Positions 13,801-23,566 of a DNA stretch of 64,000 bases are shown piece by piece. Origin of the DNA: Arcuatula senhousia (lineage: Eukaryota; Mollusca; Bivalvia; Mytilida; Mytilidae). Numbering within the stretch: the stretch's first letter is position 1; every line of letters starts with the position of its first letter. Under the pieces are notes generated by a model. The model did not search any database. It was not told the DNA's origin and saw nothing but the letters and a program-made list of their open reading frames with translations. The position numbers were made by a program, and so were the translations under genes. The DNA lies in assembly GCA_963971305.1 (NCBI GenBank), contig OZ020305.1, positions 48,341,080 to 48,405,079 on the forward strand. The letters run 5' to 3'.

Positions 13801-16800
13801 GTTGTGTTTCAGTGCTTTGTACTTATATGGATATCTACAAGTTTATAGACAAGCAGTCAAAGTTTATAGTCACTGGATTTCGTTATACAGGAAGTTAGTG
13901 AGCAATAGATTGAACATGCAAGCCCATGATATGGACCCAAGCTAATGCTGAATACTAAAATACAAATTTAAGACATTCACTGTGTATAAACTGAATATAA
14001 ATCAGCTAGGCATTTGTACCTGTTTCTGGAGGTTAGACACTTTTGAGCAATGGATTTTTTTCAAAATTCATGAGGCTCATAATTGGCTACAAGTATTTTG
14101 CCCAAAACATTTGTCTGTTCCATAAAATTTATAACAAAGGAATGACAAAATTACACATTTTTTACACCAATTCCAAATTGGGTTCTTCTGCTATGTTGTC
14201 CTTTAAATGGCCATTTCATGAGGTTTATGTTCCACAGGTCTTAACAAAGTTTACATAAACTTAATCCACACTGAAAAGACCAATGTTTACATTACCATAG
14301 TAAAATTGGGTAAATGTCACATGGTGGCAGTTGCATAGCCCATAACCCAATATGTCTGTATACCAAATATCAGGTATTATACGTTTCAAGTTAATCATTT
14401 TCCTCAAAAGTTTTACCAAAAAGTTTAGGGAACTGAAGGAAAGTTAAACCTATGTGTAGACTACCATTGCAGGCGAGATAAATATCATGTACATGTATAT
14501 CTGTAGTACCTTGTAATTTAACAACAGTCTTTTCTTGTCCTTCTTGACTAAACAAAGGAACAAATTTATTCTTCTTCTTGCCTTGGTCTTTGGTGGAAAA
14601 TACAGATGATTGAGATTTGGAAGATGAGAGATTATCCTGCAATGTATTCAAAAATAAAAGTGAATGATCACTCTCAAAAGTTCTAGAAAACAAGAGGCTC
14701 CCAGGTGCCTGAATCGCTCACCTGAACTACACAGATGCATATATTTTGAAGATAATATGGAGTAGGCATTGCCCAAATGCGAGCATAGCTAAAAGGGACT
14801 ACGTATACTAACCGGGGACTTGTTTTTAAGCAGGGGCATTTTAGTCTTGGACGACTTGTCTGTTTTGTTTTCTTTTTCATGCGCAGGGGCATTTTAGTCT
14901 TGGATGACTTGTTTGTGTGTTTTTTTCGATGCGGCTTTGCGGGGGCATTTTACTCTTGGACTTGTTTGTGATCTTATTCATGTAGGGGCATTTTTGTCTT
15001 TAAAGTCTTGATTGTTTTTGTGCCCTTGTCTTACCAAAAAGTGTGAATGAGTGGACAGAAATTATTTTTGCGTTGGATCTACTCCGGGCATCTACTCAAG
15101 TTGGATATTCAGAATCAGAAGCAGACGAACATTGTAATGCACGACCTTTGGTTCATTTTAAGTGCACAAAATTCATAAGCTTATTTGGTAAACAAGTTTT
15201 TTCCATTTCTAACAATCTTTTTCATATATATTTTTATTCATATTTTGTTCTAAATTTCGACATTCAGGGCTATCGCTATCATTTCATTTCCAATATTTCC
15301 ATTTGCTTATTTTGGGGCGAGATGGTATGGGGCGATTAAGCTTCGAGACACGTTAGTTTCGTACGTGCATATAACCAAGACGAAACGAGCAGCTTATGTA
15401 TATTTATTATTTTAAGAATATTATTTTCTTGTAAAAAGCGCAATTTATTATTTTTTTAAGCATTATTTCTTTTCTTATAAATTATTTTAACATTCACTCC
15501 GGTCCTGTAAAAATAATAACCCTTTCCGGACCATAAAAAATCTAAATCAGCATTAGCAAATTTCTCGCGGAAACAAATACCGTAGAGCTCTCCGCTCGAG
15601 CGAGCACTTCGTGCCCGCTTGCGAGCTATGCTCGCTATTATTGTGCTTAACCATATGCGATTTAAATTTCTGATAACTTGGTTAGTTTTCAAGTTATTGG
15701 GCTTAATAAGTGCAAAATTTAGAAAAAAAAATGAAAAAAGGGCAATAACTCCCACATCAGCAGTTGCCAGTCAGATCTTTTCCTAAATTTCAGGACAGGT
15801 ACTTAATATGCTGATCACTTTCGATTTTTGCACAATTTTGATATCTGAAACCATTTTTGAGTTATTAGGAAAAAAATGAAATTTACGCTCTATGTTCTAT
15901 TTTTAGCCATGGCAGCCATGTTTTTTAACGAATCAAAAATATGAACCACAGAGTTGTAGCATATAAGCTATTAAACAAGTGTGCCAAGTTAAGATGCAGT
16001 TGGTCATACAGTGTCAGACAAGTTAATCTTTGAAATTCAGGGGAAAAGTAATGAAAAATGGTAAATTTTGTTGTTTTAAGGACAATAACTCCTAATAGAA
16101 ATGGTCCTACATCTTTGACCTAATTACATGAAATGTAGATCGTAATGTGCTTAATCATATGCAATTTGAATTTTTAAAATATCTTGTATAGTTTTTAAGA
16201 TATATGGCTAAATAAGTGCAAAATTTTGAAACTAGAGGCTCCCAGGAGCCTGAATCGCTCACCTGATCTCTTATGCCAAAGTTGGAATAAATTTCACAAA
16301 CTTTCAAGTATACAAAGTTGCAAAACAATCCCTTCAGTGGTTTCAGAGAAGATTTTTGGAAATCAGTTTAAATTGATACAATAAAAAAATAACCTTAAAG
16401 GGCAATAACTCCTGTAGGGACCTTTTGATGCTGAACAAGAAAAGTTGCTTCGTATTTTCTCTTATACTTTTGGAGTTAAAGGCCAAAAACAATGATCTGA
16501 CCCCCTGTTCTATTTTTAGCAATGGCGGCCATGTTGGTTGGTCAACGGGTATATAATTCACAAACTTGGTAGAGGACATCCTAAAGATTAAGTATACCAA
16601 GTATCAATGCAATCCCTTCAATGATTTCAGAGAACATTTTTGAAAATCAGTTAAAATAAATGGAAAAAAACAGTTAATGGGGAATAACTCTTAAACGGCT
16701 GATCTGACAATTTTGACCCTGAAACTCATTATTGTAGATCTCAATGAGCTTAACAATTCTGCAATGCTAACTTTTCCTCTAGCTCTAACGATTTTCAAGA

Positions 16801-19800
16801 TATTGTCCAAAAACTGCAAAAATGGTCAATTTTGATGATTAAAGGGCAATAACTCCTATAAGGAGTTGTTTCACAACTTCGACTCAATGAAAAGATTTGT
16901 ACAGCTTTTGATGCTGAACAAGGTAGGTTGCTTCAGATTTTCTCTATCTCTTATACTTTTCGAGTTATAAGCCAAAAACAATGGTCTGACCCCCCTGTTC
17001 TATTTTTAGCAACGGCGGACATGTTGGTTGGTCGACGTGTATATAATTCACAAACTTGGTAGAGGACATCCTAAAAATTAAGTATACCAAGTTTCAATGC
17101 AATCCCTTCAGTGGTTTTAGAGTAGAAGATCTTTGAAGAAAAGTTAACAACGGACGACGGACGGACGGACGACGGACGCCTGACCATGACAATAGCTCAC
17201 GTGAGCTAAAAATCCAGAAAAAGGGCAATAACTCCTACATCGGTTGTTGGATCTTCTTGAAAATTTCAGGGCAGGTAGATCTTGAAGTGCTGATCACTTT
17301 TACCCTGTACCAGAATTTTGATATCTGTCACCGTTTTTGAGTTATTTGCAAAAAACTGTATTTGACCCCCCTGTTCTATTTTAAGTAACAGCGGCCATGT
17401 TTTTTGACGCATCAAAAATCCCAACACAAACTTTTTGCACAATACCCTAAGGAACAACCATATCAAGTTTGGCTGCATTTGGCCAAGCAGTTTCAGAGAA
17501 GAAGATGTTTAAAATAACGGACGAAGGACGCAAAGTGATGGCAATAGCTCACATGACCATTCGGGTCAGGTGAGCTAAAAAGACGAAAATAAGGTAACTT
17601 ATCTTTTGAAATGATGGATTTCCTATGTTTGGGTTCTAGTGCTGCTGATGAGGAATAATTTTCCGAAATGGCCATACAGCTCATAAAAATTATTTACAGT
17701 TGGAGTTAAAGTATATATGTGTTATGGTCTCATGTTCATTTACTCCATATCCTTTCATAAATTATTCAAACTTCAGAATGTAAATTATCAACAAATCATT
17801 TTGAAGTACTTAATGAATGTGATAATTTTAAAACTGGTTATGCATGTAGTTTATTCAGATGAACAATGTGCTTTTGTTAATTTAATTAGAGGCTCCCAGG
17901 AGCCTGAATCGCTCACCTGATCTCTTATGCTAAAGACTCTTACCTAGTGTGCCACATGGTCTACATGTTCTTGGTAAGTAACATTAAAGAGACTAGTTTG
18001 GATAAAAACACTTTTAAGACCAAGAATACAAAGTTACAAAGCTTTCCATTTGAAAAAAAAACAAAACAAAAAAAACAAACATATTAAGTTAAAATTGATT
18101 GAAAACACTTGAAAGGATGATCTGACAATTTTGACCCTAAAATCATTTTTGTAGATCTTAATGAGCTAAAAAATATTGCAATGCTAACTATTCCTCTAAC
18201 TCTTATGGCTTTCAAGATTAAAGTCCAAAAACTGTGAAAATGGTCAATTTTTACGATAAAGGGGAAATAACTCCTATAAGGAGTTGTCCCACAACTTTGA
18301 CTCCATGAAGAGTTTAATAGAGCTTTTGCTGCTGAAGAAGGGTGGTTGCTTCAGATTTTCTTTATCTCTTATACTTTTTGAGCTATAAGCTAAAAACTAT
18401 GGTCTGACCCCCCTGTTCTATTTTTAGTAACGGCGGCCATGTTGGTTGGTGGACGTTCACAAATTTCACAAATTTGGTAGAGGACATCCTAAAGATCAAG
18501 TGTACAAAGTTTCAAAGCAATCCTATAGGTGGTTTCAGAGAAGAAGATGTTTGAAGAAAAGTTAACGGACTACGGACGACAGACGGACGGACAACGGACG
18601 CTTAACGATGACAATAGCTCACATGACCCTTCGGGTCAGGTGAGCTAATAATTATGGATATAATCCTCATGGAGGAAAATATTGTAAAATTTTGAATATC
18701 CTTAGTAAATTGCCCTTTTAACAAGTGCCATCACAGTTGCAAGATGGTCAGCAGTTACCACTGTTTTTAACTGAAAATACCTGGCTTGCTGTTTTCCACA
18801 ATAAATTTAAGAATAGCTGTTGTGTTATGCACATTTCTTTCACATCTCATTATAGTTTACTATCTGTAGGTAAAAAAAAAATGTTTATAATTTTCAATTC
18901 TTAACTGATGAGCATAAAAAATGAAGTACATTATAAACATTAGCAGTACAAGTTTCATGTTCATCCGTTATATTTACAACAAGTTACTTCTTACATTGCC
19001 ATTGACAAACACATTTTTAGGCTGTTCTGCTTTTCTATTTGATTTTTCTGGTTTCTTCTTCGATGGGCTATCTTCATTCCCTAAGGCAGGTTTACGGTAT
19101 ACCTATAAAGAAATGAATAATTCAGGTCAAATACAAATCTATGATTGCAATACATGTACATGTAGTATACTTTCTCCTATTTATAACAGAAATATCCAAG
19201 TGATTAAAAATGTACATGGAAATTTAATAACAGGCCGGTGGTTTAATTTCAATGTGGGCTTTCCTACCATTTCTATTCTAAACATTTTCATTGACAAGGT
19301 CTATCTAGACATTAACAGACCAGAAATAAAAGTCAAGAATATATCTTATTATCAATTTAACAAAATACACGATATACACTTTTTATTGGTTAAACAATTA
19401 ACAAAGTAGTTTATCAAACATGTAAGCCTGTGTAAACAGTTCGAGAGTAACAAGCAGATATTGTCATTGGTTTCCACACAGCTTATCCCTTGGCAGCTTG
19501 AATAATTCAGTCATATACATAGTATGGGAAAAACTAACTGTGATGCAAATCCTACTACATAATAAGCTGGCTAGACCAATCAACAAAAAAGGTTATTTCT
19601 TTATCATTTTATGTTATCATTAAATATGTGTATGTTTTTATACCAGTACTACAAATAAACAACAACATTGAAGGTAGGGATAAAACATACTAATTAAAAT
19701 CTTAATTTACCAAATTTATTATACAAGTATTACCTCAATAATAGGCCTATTTCCTGGTTCTGGAGGATCCCATTTCTCTAATAATTCATGTATAAATTTG

Positions 19801-22800
19801 TGAACTAGTGGGTCTGTGCCATCCAATAATTCCAACATATATTCTTCTAAATCTTCAGCACTCTCAATACTCAAAATATATCTATAACATTTTTTATAAA
19901 AAGATAAACATGAAGCGAAAATAACACTAATGAATAATCATGAATAATGTGGTTTCATTTATTGCTTCTTCTTTTTTAATGAAAATATGTAGAGATTAAC
20001 TTGCCAAGAATTAATGTCATTTTCAATATTTTATGTAACAAAATGGGCACTAAAATGTAGATTGGAGTAGCTATTTCAGTGTTCTAGCTAGGATTTGAAA
20101 AGGGCAGGGTGCTAGGGATAAAAAGGGCACTTTAACGCGCGAAACCGGGTCAAAAAAGGGCACCTTCAGGGAAGTGACTTCTCTTTCAGATTGGTATTAG
20201 GGAGAAGTGAAGTTATAGCAGGGAGAAGTGGGAATTTAACTTTATATATATACACGGGGTGTATGTATTTATGATATAATACTATAATAGTATATATAGC
20301 ATTTTGTTATACACTATATATTCTTTAGTTCATTTTAAGAAAACTTGTGGTTATATCATTTGTAACTGATATTTACTTATGATATTACTGCATGCCGATG
20401 ACCATGAACCATTTTCTTGCAACAGCACAGAGAGTCACGAGGTTTATATTCAATATTTGTCTTGTTTTCTGACAGGTTTCTATTTAAGATGTTTAAACAA
20501 AATGTATTATTTACTTATGAGGGATTAATTAGAAGTGAACTTATTGATTGAGTTTTGTATTGCTTTGAACATCTAAGATGCAAAGCATAGTCCTCTGTCA
20601 TCATCTAGTTCTTTTACATGGGATGTCCCTAGATGCAGACAGACACATGTATTTACAATTCTCCCTTTAAAGAATTTTGTCTCAATGGTTTATTGATGAA
20701 TCATCTAAATAACAAAGTATGGTTTTTAAAGAAAAGTTTCAAAAATAAACATTTTTTAGGAATGAAAAATTAAGCAAACATAGTATAAACTTGTTTCAGA
20801 TTTAAACAATAAATTTGATGGAAAATGTGGGTAAAAAGGGCTGTATGTCTCAAATTTACAATAAAATATTTCTTTAAAGGGAGATAATTTTAAACTTTAC
20901 TCATTCATTCACAAATTGACAAAAATATCGATCTCATTTCATTTTTTCTTTGTCTTTAAATAAACAGTCTTTCCCAAAATCAAAATAGTCATAGTCTAAA
21001 GTGATAGAATCACGGATAGAATAGTACAATATCTTATAATTTCCACAGGGATTTTCATTGGGATTAAGTAGTTAACAGAAAATTGATTGCCGACGGCAAA
21101 ATCCTTTGAAGTTCCGATTTTCACACCTTGTATTGGGACAGCTTGGGAACTAATTTTGACAAGTTTATGACCTACTTTGTTAATTATCCAAGCTAATCCC
21201 TTAAATAAACATTAAGGTAATCAAGGAATCTGTGGAGGTGGCAATTTTAACATAGGAAATATGAAAAATACAGAGGATTGCTCGGGCGACTTACGCGAGA
21301 TCGTAGGGCGACTTGACTTCGATATTCAACAAAAGGGCAGGGCGTCGTAAAAAAAGGGCAGGGCGCCGTAAAAAAAGGCAAGGGCGTCATTGAATCAAGG
21401 GCGGGCGCTGCGCCCGATGTATGTGCCTACCGAGAACACTGTATTTGCTTATAGATGATTCAATGGAAATATGTTTGAAACAGTAAAATTATGAATGAGA
21501 GCTATTGATGCAATTGATTTCAATTGTTTGTTTTTTTAAGTCTACTTCAATCACTACCTTTGGCCAACAGTAGTACCACAACTTAAACTGGTATCGTAAT
21601 AAAGACATACATTGAACAGTAACAGTACACTAAACTAAACTTCAAACTATAATTGAAAAGGTTGTGACAAATTTTGCTTTATTTACAAGTCAATGAGAAG
21701 CTCACCAGACATGCCAGAGCTTATGTCCTTCAAAATATGGCATAAACAAAAATATGTCTAAAAGGTATAATACCCAATCTCGCAACATTTATTATTCCAA
21801 CAATCAACAAACCTTGAACATGTTGAAGTTGATTCCAAGAACATAAACATTTTTTACAAAGCTGACCTAAGGACAGGTTGGGGAGTATGCCCTAAATCAA
21901 GGATAATTACCATTTCTTGGTATTATCCTTGTTTTCAAGGATCGTGTGATCCTTGATTTCAAAGATTCAAAACTTAAACTTGATATTACTCACTAACTAG
22001 AGATAGGCGGCTTCTGTTGCAGTGATGTACACTTGCAATGATAACAGTTTTTTCTTATTATGCATCTAAGAAAAAAAATTAATGGGTGATTTCTGCCTAC
22101 TATTGTAGAAAATGTTTTCTATTGTATTCTAAAGTGACCAATTGATCAATCAATTAAGTTTTTCAAAACATTTAAATGACCAATGATTGGTTGTCACATG
22201 GCATGTCATCATTCAATGGAAAGTTAAAAGTGTTCAGGTCACACCTGGATGCTCACAGACATCTCAGTCAATGTAAGTGCATTTTAGTGATTGATTTTAA
22301 TTTTTAATTACAAATTAAATTCAAACAATAATTTCAGAAACAAGTAGTTCTTATAATTCTGTTTGTTCCCTCAACATTAGAAAAGTGACATTTGGCCACA
22401 GAAGCTCATTAAAGAGGTTTAAAGTTTCAAATACCCCAAAACAAGGATAATACCCGTATTGGGGCATTCTCCCCAACCTGAAGGAAGGACATGAAGGAGA
22501 AACAACTGAAAGAAAGGAAGTACAATAAACAGTTCTACAAACCATGCACAAAACTTACTGGACTAGACATTAATGTAGGACAAATATTATGACATGTTTA
22601 AAACAAGCCTTAATTATCTGTGCTATGGAGGGTACTTCCTTGGCTAAGAATGATAGAGAGCTATCAATAAGCATGTGGCTATAATGGGGAGTCTACATCT
22701 ACATCTCCTTAGTTTTCATCACCACATTGATGTTCAAGGAGTATCCTGTAGATGTAGATGTAGATGACATGGTACAAAACACTGTCTTTGCAGGCCATTG

Positions 22801-23186
22801 ACGTTTTGGATATCAATATGGTGCACGCCGGCATGAGTAACCGGTTACTACTTAGTACTAATTTTCTCAGACTTCTTTTAGTATTTTGGTCTTTGAAATA
22901 AGTTTTACTTTCATGAGTTTATTGTAACTTGTAAGAGTGCTTATTCAACAGCATTGATTTCTTGAGATTGCACAATCATCACTTTTTCTGAAATTCTAGT
23001 TTCTTTTTCGGCTGTCATTTTATCGACGGTAAATTTCGATGACGGGCAATCTTTTTCTCAATTTGAACATTAAATATTGGTATATTTAAGATAACTTAGA
23101 AAAAATTACTGTGCGTTTTCTTGGGAAGCTGGAATGCCAAGTTTTTCAAGCTCCTGACACATCCAGTCTTCAATTTTCATGGCCAT
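4835..23186 (-). CDS. TRIP4: Activating signal cointegrator 1 (ASC-1/TRIP4), complete 12-exon gene
   Basis: Coding exons on the minus strand are 23110-23186, 19734-19881, 18995-19102, 14510-14636, 13643-13761, 12912-13117, 10988-11330, 10482-10657, 8479-8600, 7264-7361, 6275-6371 and 4835-4896. They sum to 1683 nt (560 aa plus TAG); human TRIP4 is about 581 aa. All introns are GT-AG and all phases agree. The family is a nuclear and cytosolic transcription coactivator and the scaffold of the ASC-1 complex with ASCC1-3, which also acts in ribosome rescue. Visible parts are an N-terminal helical segment (YILSIESAED), a basic Lys/Arg-rich linker, the C4-type treble-clef zinc finger (Cys158-Cys195), the RRTQVIDDESDYF block, and a C-terminal ASCH domain starting near residue 416 (HQPWALLLVKGIK). 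The assignment rests on remembered family sequence and is very secure. Oddities are a splice-donor minisatellite after exon 8 and several transposons in introns. Confidence 0.95.
5076..5275. mobile_element. MITE with 14-bp inverted ends
   Basis: Ends GGCTCCCGCAGGGT and ACCCTGCGGGAGCC are perfect inverted repeats around about 170 bp that carries several CGACCTGCGACCT-type repeats. ATTTAA occurs on both flanks, a possible imperfect target duplication. It lies in the intron between TRIP4 exons 11 and 12. Confidence 0.75.
5549..5928. mobile_element. piggyBac-like MITE with TTAA duplication
   Basis: The element starts GGGAGTACGAGCCT and ends AGGCTCGTACTCCC, inverted repeats directly bordered by TTAA at 5545-5548 and 5929-5932. 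GGG/CCC ends with a TTAA target are the piggyBac hallmark. At 380 bp it has no transposase. Confidence 0.75.
6275..6371 (-). CDS. TRIP4: TRIP4 exon 11 (ASCH)
   Basis: Residues 509-540, with SPYVFICENPQELVVKFPIK matching human SPFVFICKNPQEMVVKFPIK. Acceptor TTTACAG, donor GTAAGTATATC, phase 0 in and phase 1 out. Confidence 0.95.
7264..7361 (-). CDS. TRIP4: TRIP4 exon 10 (ASCH)
   Basis: Residues 477-508, with VIFPSYYPVACLLGCVDLVD matching human VEFPNDYPSGCLLGCVDLID. Acceptor AATTATAG, donor GTTGGT, phase 1 in and phase 0 out. Confidence 0.95.
8479..8600 (-). CDS. TRIP4: TRIP4 exon 9 (ASCH core)
   Basis: Residues 436-475, starting HEGRSWYTPHRGRLWIAATA, nearly identical to human VEGRSWYTPHRGRLWIAATA. 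Acceptor TTTCCAG, donor GTTAGT (T at +3 is unusual), phase 2 in and phase 1 out. A family B transposon begins about 85 bp upstream of the acceptor. Confidence 0.96.
8686..9405 (+). mobile_element. Family B element, 3 internal units
   Basis: It starts AGAGTTAACACTAAAG followed by TGTCTCGCCTGC, has three ~174-bp units, and ends with an eroded CCAGGCGAGACA (intact copies have GCAGGCGAGACA). Each unit contains TCAAGGTCAAGGTCA and TACCAAGTTTCATCAACC. It lies in the TRIP4 intron between exons 8 and 9. Confidence 0.85.
9711..10521 (-). repeat. TRIP4: 14 x 58-bp minisatellite made of the TRIP4 exon 8 end plus its splice donor
   Basis: Fourteen head-to-tail 58-bp units with only scattered substitutions. 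Each unit, read on the minus strand, is the last 40 nt of exon 8 (coding QPWALLLVKGIK) followed by GTAAGTACTGACC and a few more intron bases. The donor complement ACTTAC recurs exactly every 58 bp from 10476-10481 down to 9722-9727. The unit with the highest coordinates is the real exon end. Read through, each donor becomes ATG TAA in the TRIP4 frame. Confidence 0.97.
10482..10657 (-). CDS. TRIP4: TRIP4 exon 8 (start of ASCH domain)
   Basis: Residues 377-434 plus AT of the next codon. It begins FVDERVKNGT, contains a KKKPVSRIQDRELL stretch, and ends in the start of the ASCH domain, GHCLSMHQPWALLLVKGIK (human GGWCLSVHQPWASLLVRGIK). Acceptor CATAAG is weak in pyrimidines. The donor GTAAGT at 10476-10481 is the first of 14 tandem copies. 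The last 40 nt of the exon plus 18 nt of intron make up the 58-bp repeat unit that fills the intron start. Confidence 0.94.
10988..11330 (-). CDS. TRIP4: TRIP4 exon 7 (RRTQVIDDESDYF block)
   Basis: The longest exon, residues 263-376. It starts SARRTQVIDDESDYFSTDTN, continues through a charged KEREKLRKREEEL helix and DFAGRQVIEE, and ends VNPNIQQHAPQ (human VNPNMYQSPPQ). Acceptor TTTTAG, donor GTAGGC, phase 2 in and phase 0 out. A family D repeat lies only about 60 bp upstream of its acceptor. Confidence 0.96.
11391..11908 (+). mobile_element. Family D tail-hairpin element
   Basis: It starts AGTCCCCCAAAC and ends in a hairpin AGTCCCCAAACGTTGTTTGG followed by GGGACTT, after an AAG/AAT microsatellite. 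The interior holds CCGTAAATATGGCTTCAAAA and ACCTAGGTTACCGAGATAT, shared with 58827-59960. It sits about 60 bp upstream of the TRIP4 exon 7 acceptor. Confidence 0.8.
12912..13117 (-). CDS. TRIP4: TRIP4 exon 6
   Basis: Residues 194-261 plus a split codon. It begins VCTVEEMEVISRGSKKSEQL and ends with the charged helix GYERAVRHKEKLLDYDKT, matching human GLEKAIKHKDKLLEFDRT. Acceptor TATACACAG, donor GTATGG, phase 0 in and phase 2 out. It completes the last zinc-finger Cys (VCT). Confidence 0.95.
13643..13761 (-). CDS. TRIP4: TRIP4 exon 5 (zinc finger)
   Basis: It encodes the most conserved block of the protein: GRHPCECQAAKHKLINNC, then RCGRVVCEQEGSGPCLFCGH. Cys158, Cys160, Cys171, Cys174, Cys179, Cys187 and Cys190 are in this exon and Cys195 is at the start of the next; the pattern matches the zf-C2HC5 module that binds transcription partners in TRIP4. 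Acceptor AACAG, donor GTATTTAG, phase 1 in and phase 0 out. Confidence 0.96.
14316..14480 (+). repeat. Family C repeat fragment
   Basis: It shares ATGGTGRCAGTTGC, CTGTATACCAAATATCAG and the terminal GCAGGCGAGA with 25341-26301. It is a truncated single unit ending about 30 bp beyond the TRIP4 exon 4 donor. Confidence 0.55.
14510..14636 (-). CDS. TRIP4: TRIP4 exon 4 (linker before the zinc finger)
   Basis: Residues 112-153, ending GKKKNKFVPLFSQEGQEKTV and VKLQ. This corresponds to human KKKTKFVNLYTREGQDRLAVLL just before the zinc finger. Acceptor ATTGCAG, donor GTACTACAG, phase 0 in and phase 1 out. A degenerate transposon fragment (family C) ends about 30 bp beyond the donor. Confidence 0.92.
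14693..17578 (+). mobile_element. Family A element, composite outer copy
   Basis: The 5' end AGAGGCTCCCAGGTGCCTGA and 3' end CAGGTGAGCTAA match the other family A copies. It is interrupted by a complete inner family A element (16234-17209). Its first part holds four short units around GGGGCATTTTAGTCTTGGA (about 14833-15010) not seen in other copies; later parts have GGGCAATAACTCC units. Confidence 0.7.
16234..17209 (+). mobile_element. Family A element nested in another family A element
   Basis: Complete ends AGAGGCTCCCAGGAGCC and ACGTGAGCTAA, internal GGCAATAACTCCTATAAGGAG-type units, and a GGACGACGGACGGAC microsatellite before the 3' tail. Confidence 0.8.
17888..18648 (+). mobile_element. 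Family A element
   Basis: 5' AGAGGCTCCCAGGAGCCTGA, an internal ACTCCTATAAGGAGTTGTCC unit, GGACGACAGACGGACGG, then the hairpin GACCCTTCGGGTC and CAGGTGAGCTAA. It lies in the TRIP4 intron between exons 3 and 4. Confidence 0.85.
18995..19102 (-). CDS. TRIP4: TRIP4 exon 3 (basic linker)
   Basis: A 36-codon, phase 0/0 exon encoding a Lys/Pro/Ser-rich stretch (VYRKPALGNE, then SPSKKKPEKSNRKAEQ). Acceptor TTATAG, donor GTAAGAAGT. It sits where human TRIP4 has its basic KRGRKKGRNRQ linker. Sequence conservation is low, so the call rests on position, frame and splice sites. Being phase 0/0, it could be skipped without a frameshift. Confidence 0.8.
19734..19881 (-). CDS. TRIP4: TRIP4 exon 2 (N-terminal helical domain)
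   Basis: Residues 26-75, beginning YILSIESAEDLEEYMLELLD. This is the conserved N-terminal segment of TRIP4 (human YVLSIESAEEIREYVTDLL). Acceptor TTATAG, donor GTAATA, phase 2 in and phase 0 out. The 3' part (KWDPPEPGNRPIIE) is less conserved. Confidence 0.93.
20077..21441. mobile_element. hAT-like non-autonomous element with 5-bp TSD
   Basis: Ends CAGTGTTCTAGCTAGG and, inverted, CAGTGTTCTCGGTAGG, flanked by TATTT at 20072-20076 and 21442-21446. The ends are rich in AGGGCAGGGCGTCGTAAA-like repeats. No intact transposase frame is seen. It lies in TRIP4 intron 1. Confidence 0.75.
21874..22480. mobile_element. hAT-like MITE with AAGGA duplication
   Basis: Inverted ends CAGGTTGGGGAGTATGCCC and, on the other strand, CAGGTTGGGGAGAATGCCCC, flanked by AAGGA at 21869-21873 and 22481-22485. 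CAAGGATAAT-type phrases recur near both ends. Confidence 0.75.
22691..22775. repeat. Short inverted repeat
   Basis: TCTACATCTACATCTCCTT pairs with the later AAGGAGTATCCTGTAGATGT and following GATGTAGA, forming a stem with an interior bulge. It lies in TRIP4 intron 1, about 0.4 kb from exon 1. Confidence 0.5.
23110..23186 (-). CDS. TRIP4: TRIP4 exon 1 (start codon, residues 1-25)
   Basis: It encodes MAMKIEDWMCQELEKLGIPA and five further residues. The ATG at 23184-23186 follows ACAAA and precedes GCC, a favourable context. A second in-frame ATG two codons later is the alternative start. The donor is GTAATT. The split Gln codon joins exon 2 to give QYILSIE, which matches human TRIP4 QYVLSIE, and this is what makes the short exon convincing. 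Confidence 0.85.
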
Positions 23187-23566
23187 TTTGTGTCCTCAAG
23201 ACTGTACGTGTAGACAATGTAAAAGTCCGAGAACAACTTTGGGATTTAACTACAGACCAAAATTTAAAAGAAAAATAAAGTGAACCATCATGTACCGTGT
23301 TAAAAGAAGGTTTTCATATATAAATGAATTGATAGACTTTGTAAAACAATTTATTCATTATAGGTTGCAAAATGTAATAATATTGAACATAATTGACTGA
23401 TGGATATGTGGCATCTGTAATGTATTATACGCTTTGCATATCTTTCGCGATCGATCCCATATAGACCCAAAAATGGAGGTTTGTATTATCTAATATCAAC
23501 AATCCAAGGCCAATGAGTCAATTGAGTGGTGGTGAAATATTATAAAATTCAAATAAATTAGGAAGC

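Noticed and set aside
17570..17690. Possible extra TRIP4 exon (SSSAALEPKHRKSIISK)
   Set aside because: No clean acceptor and donor pair gives a phase 0/0 exon; exons 3 and 4 already join in phase without it.
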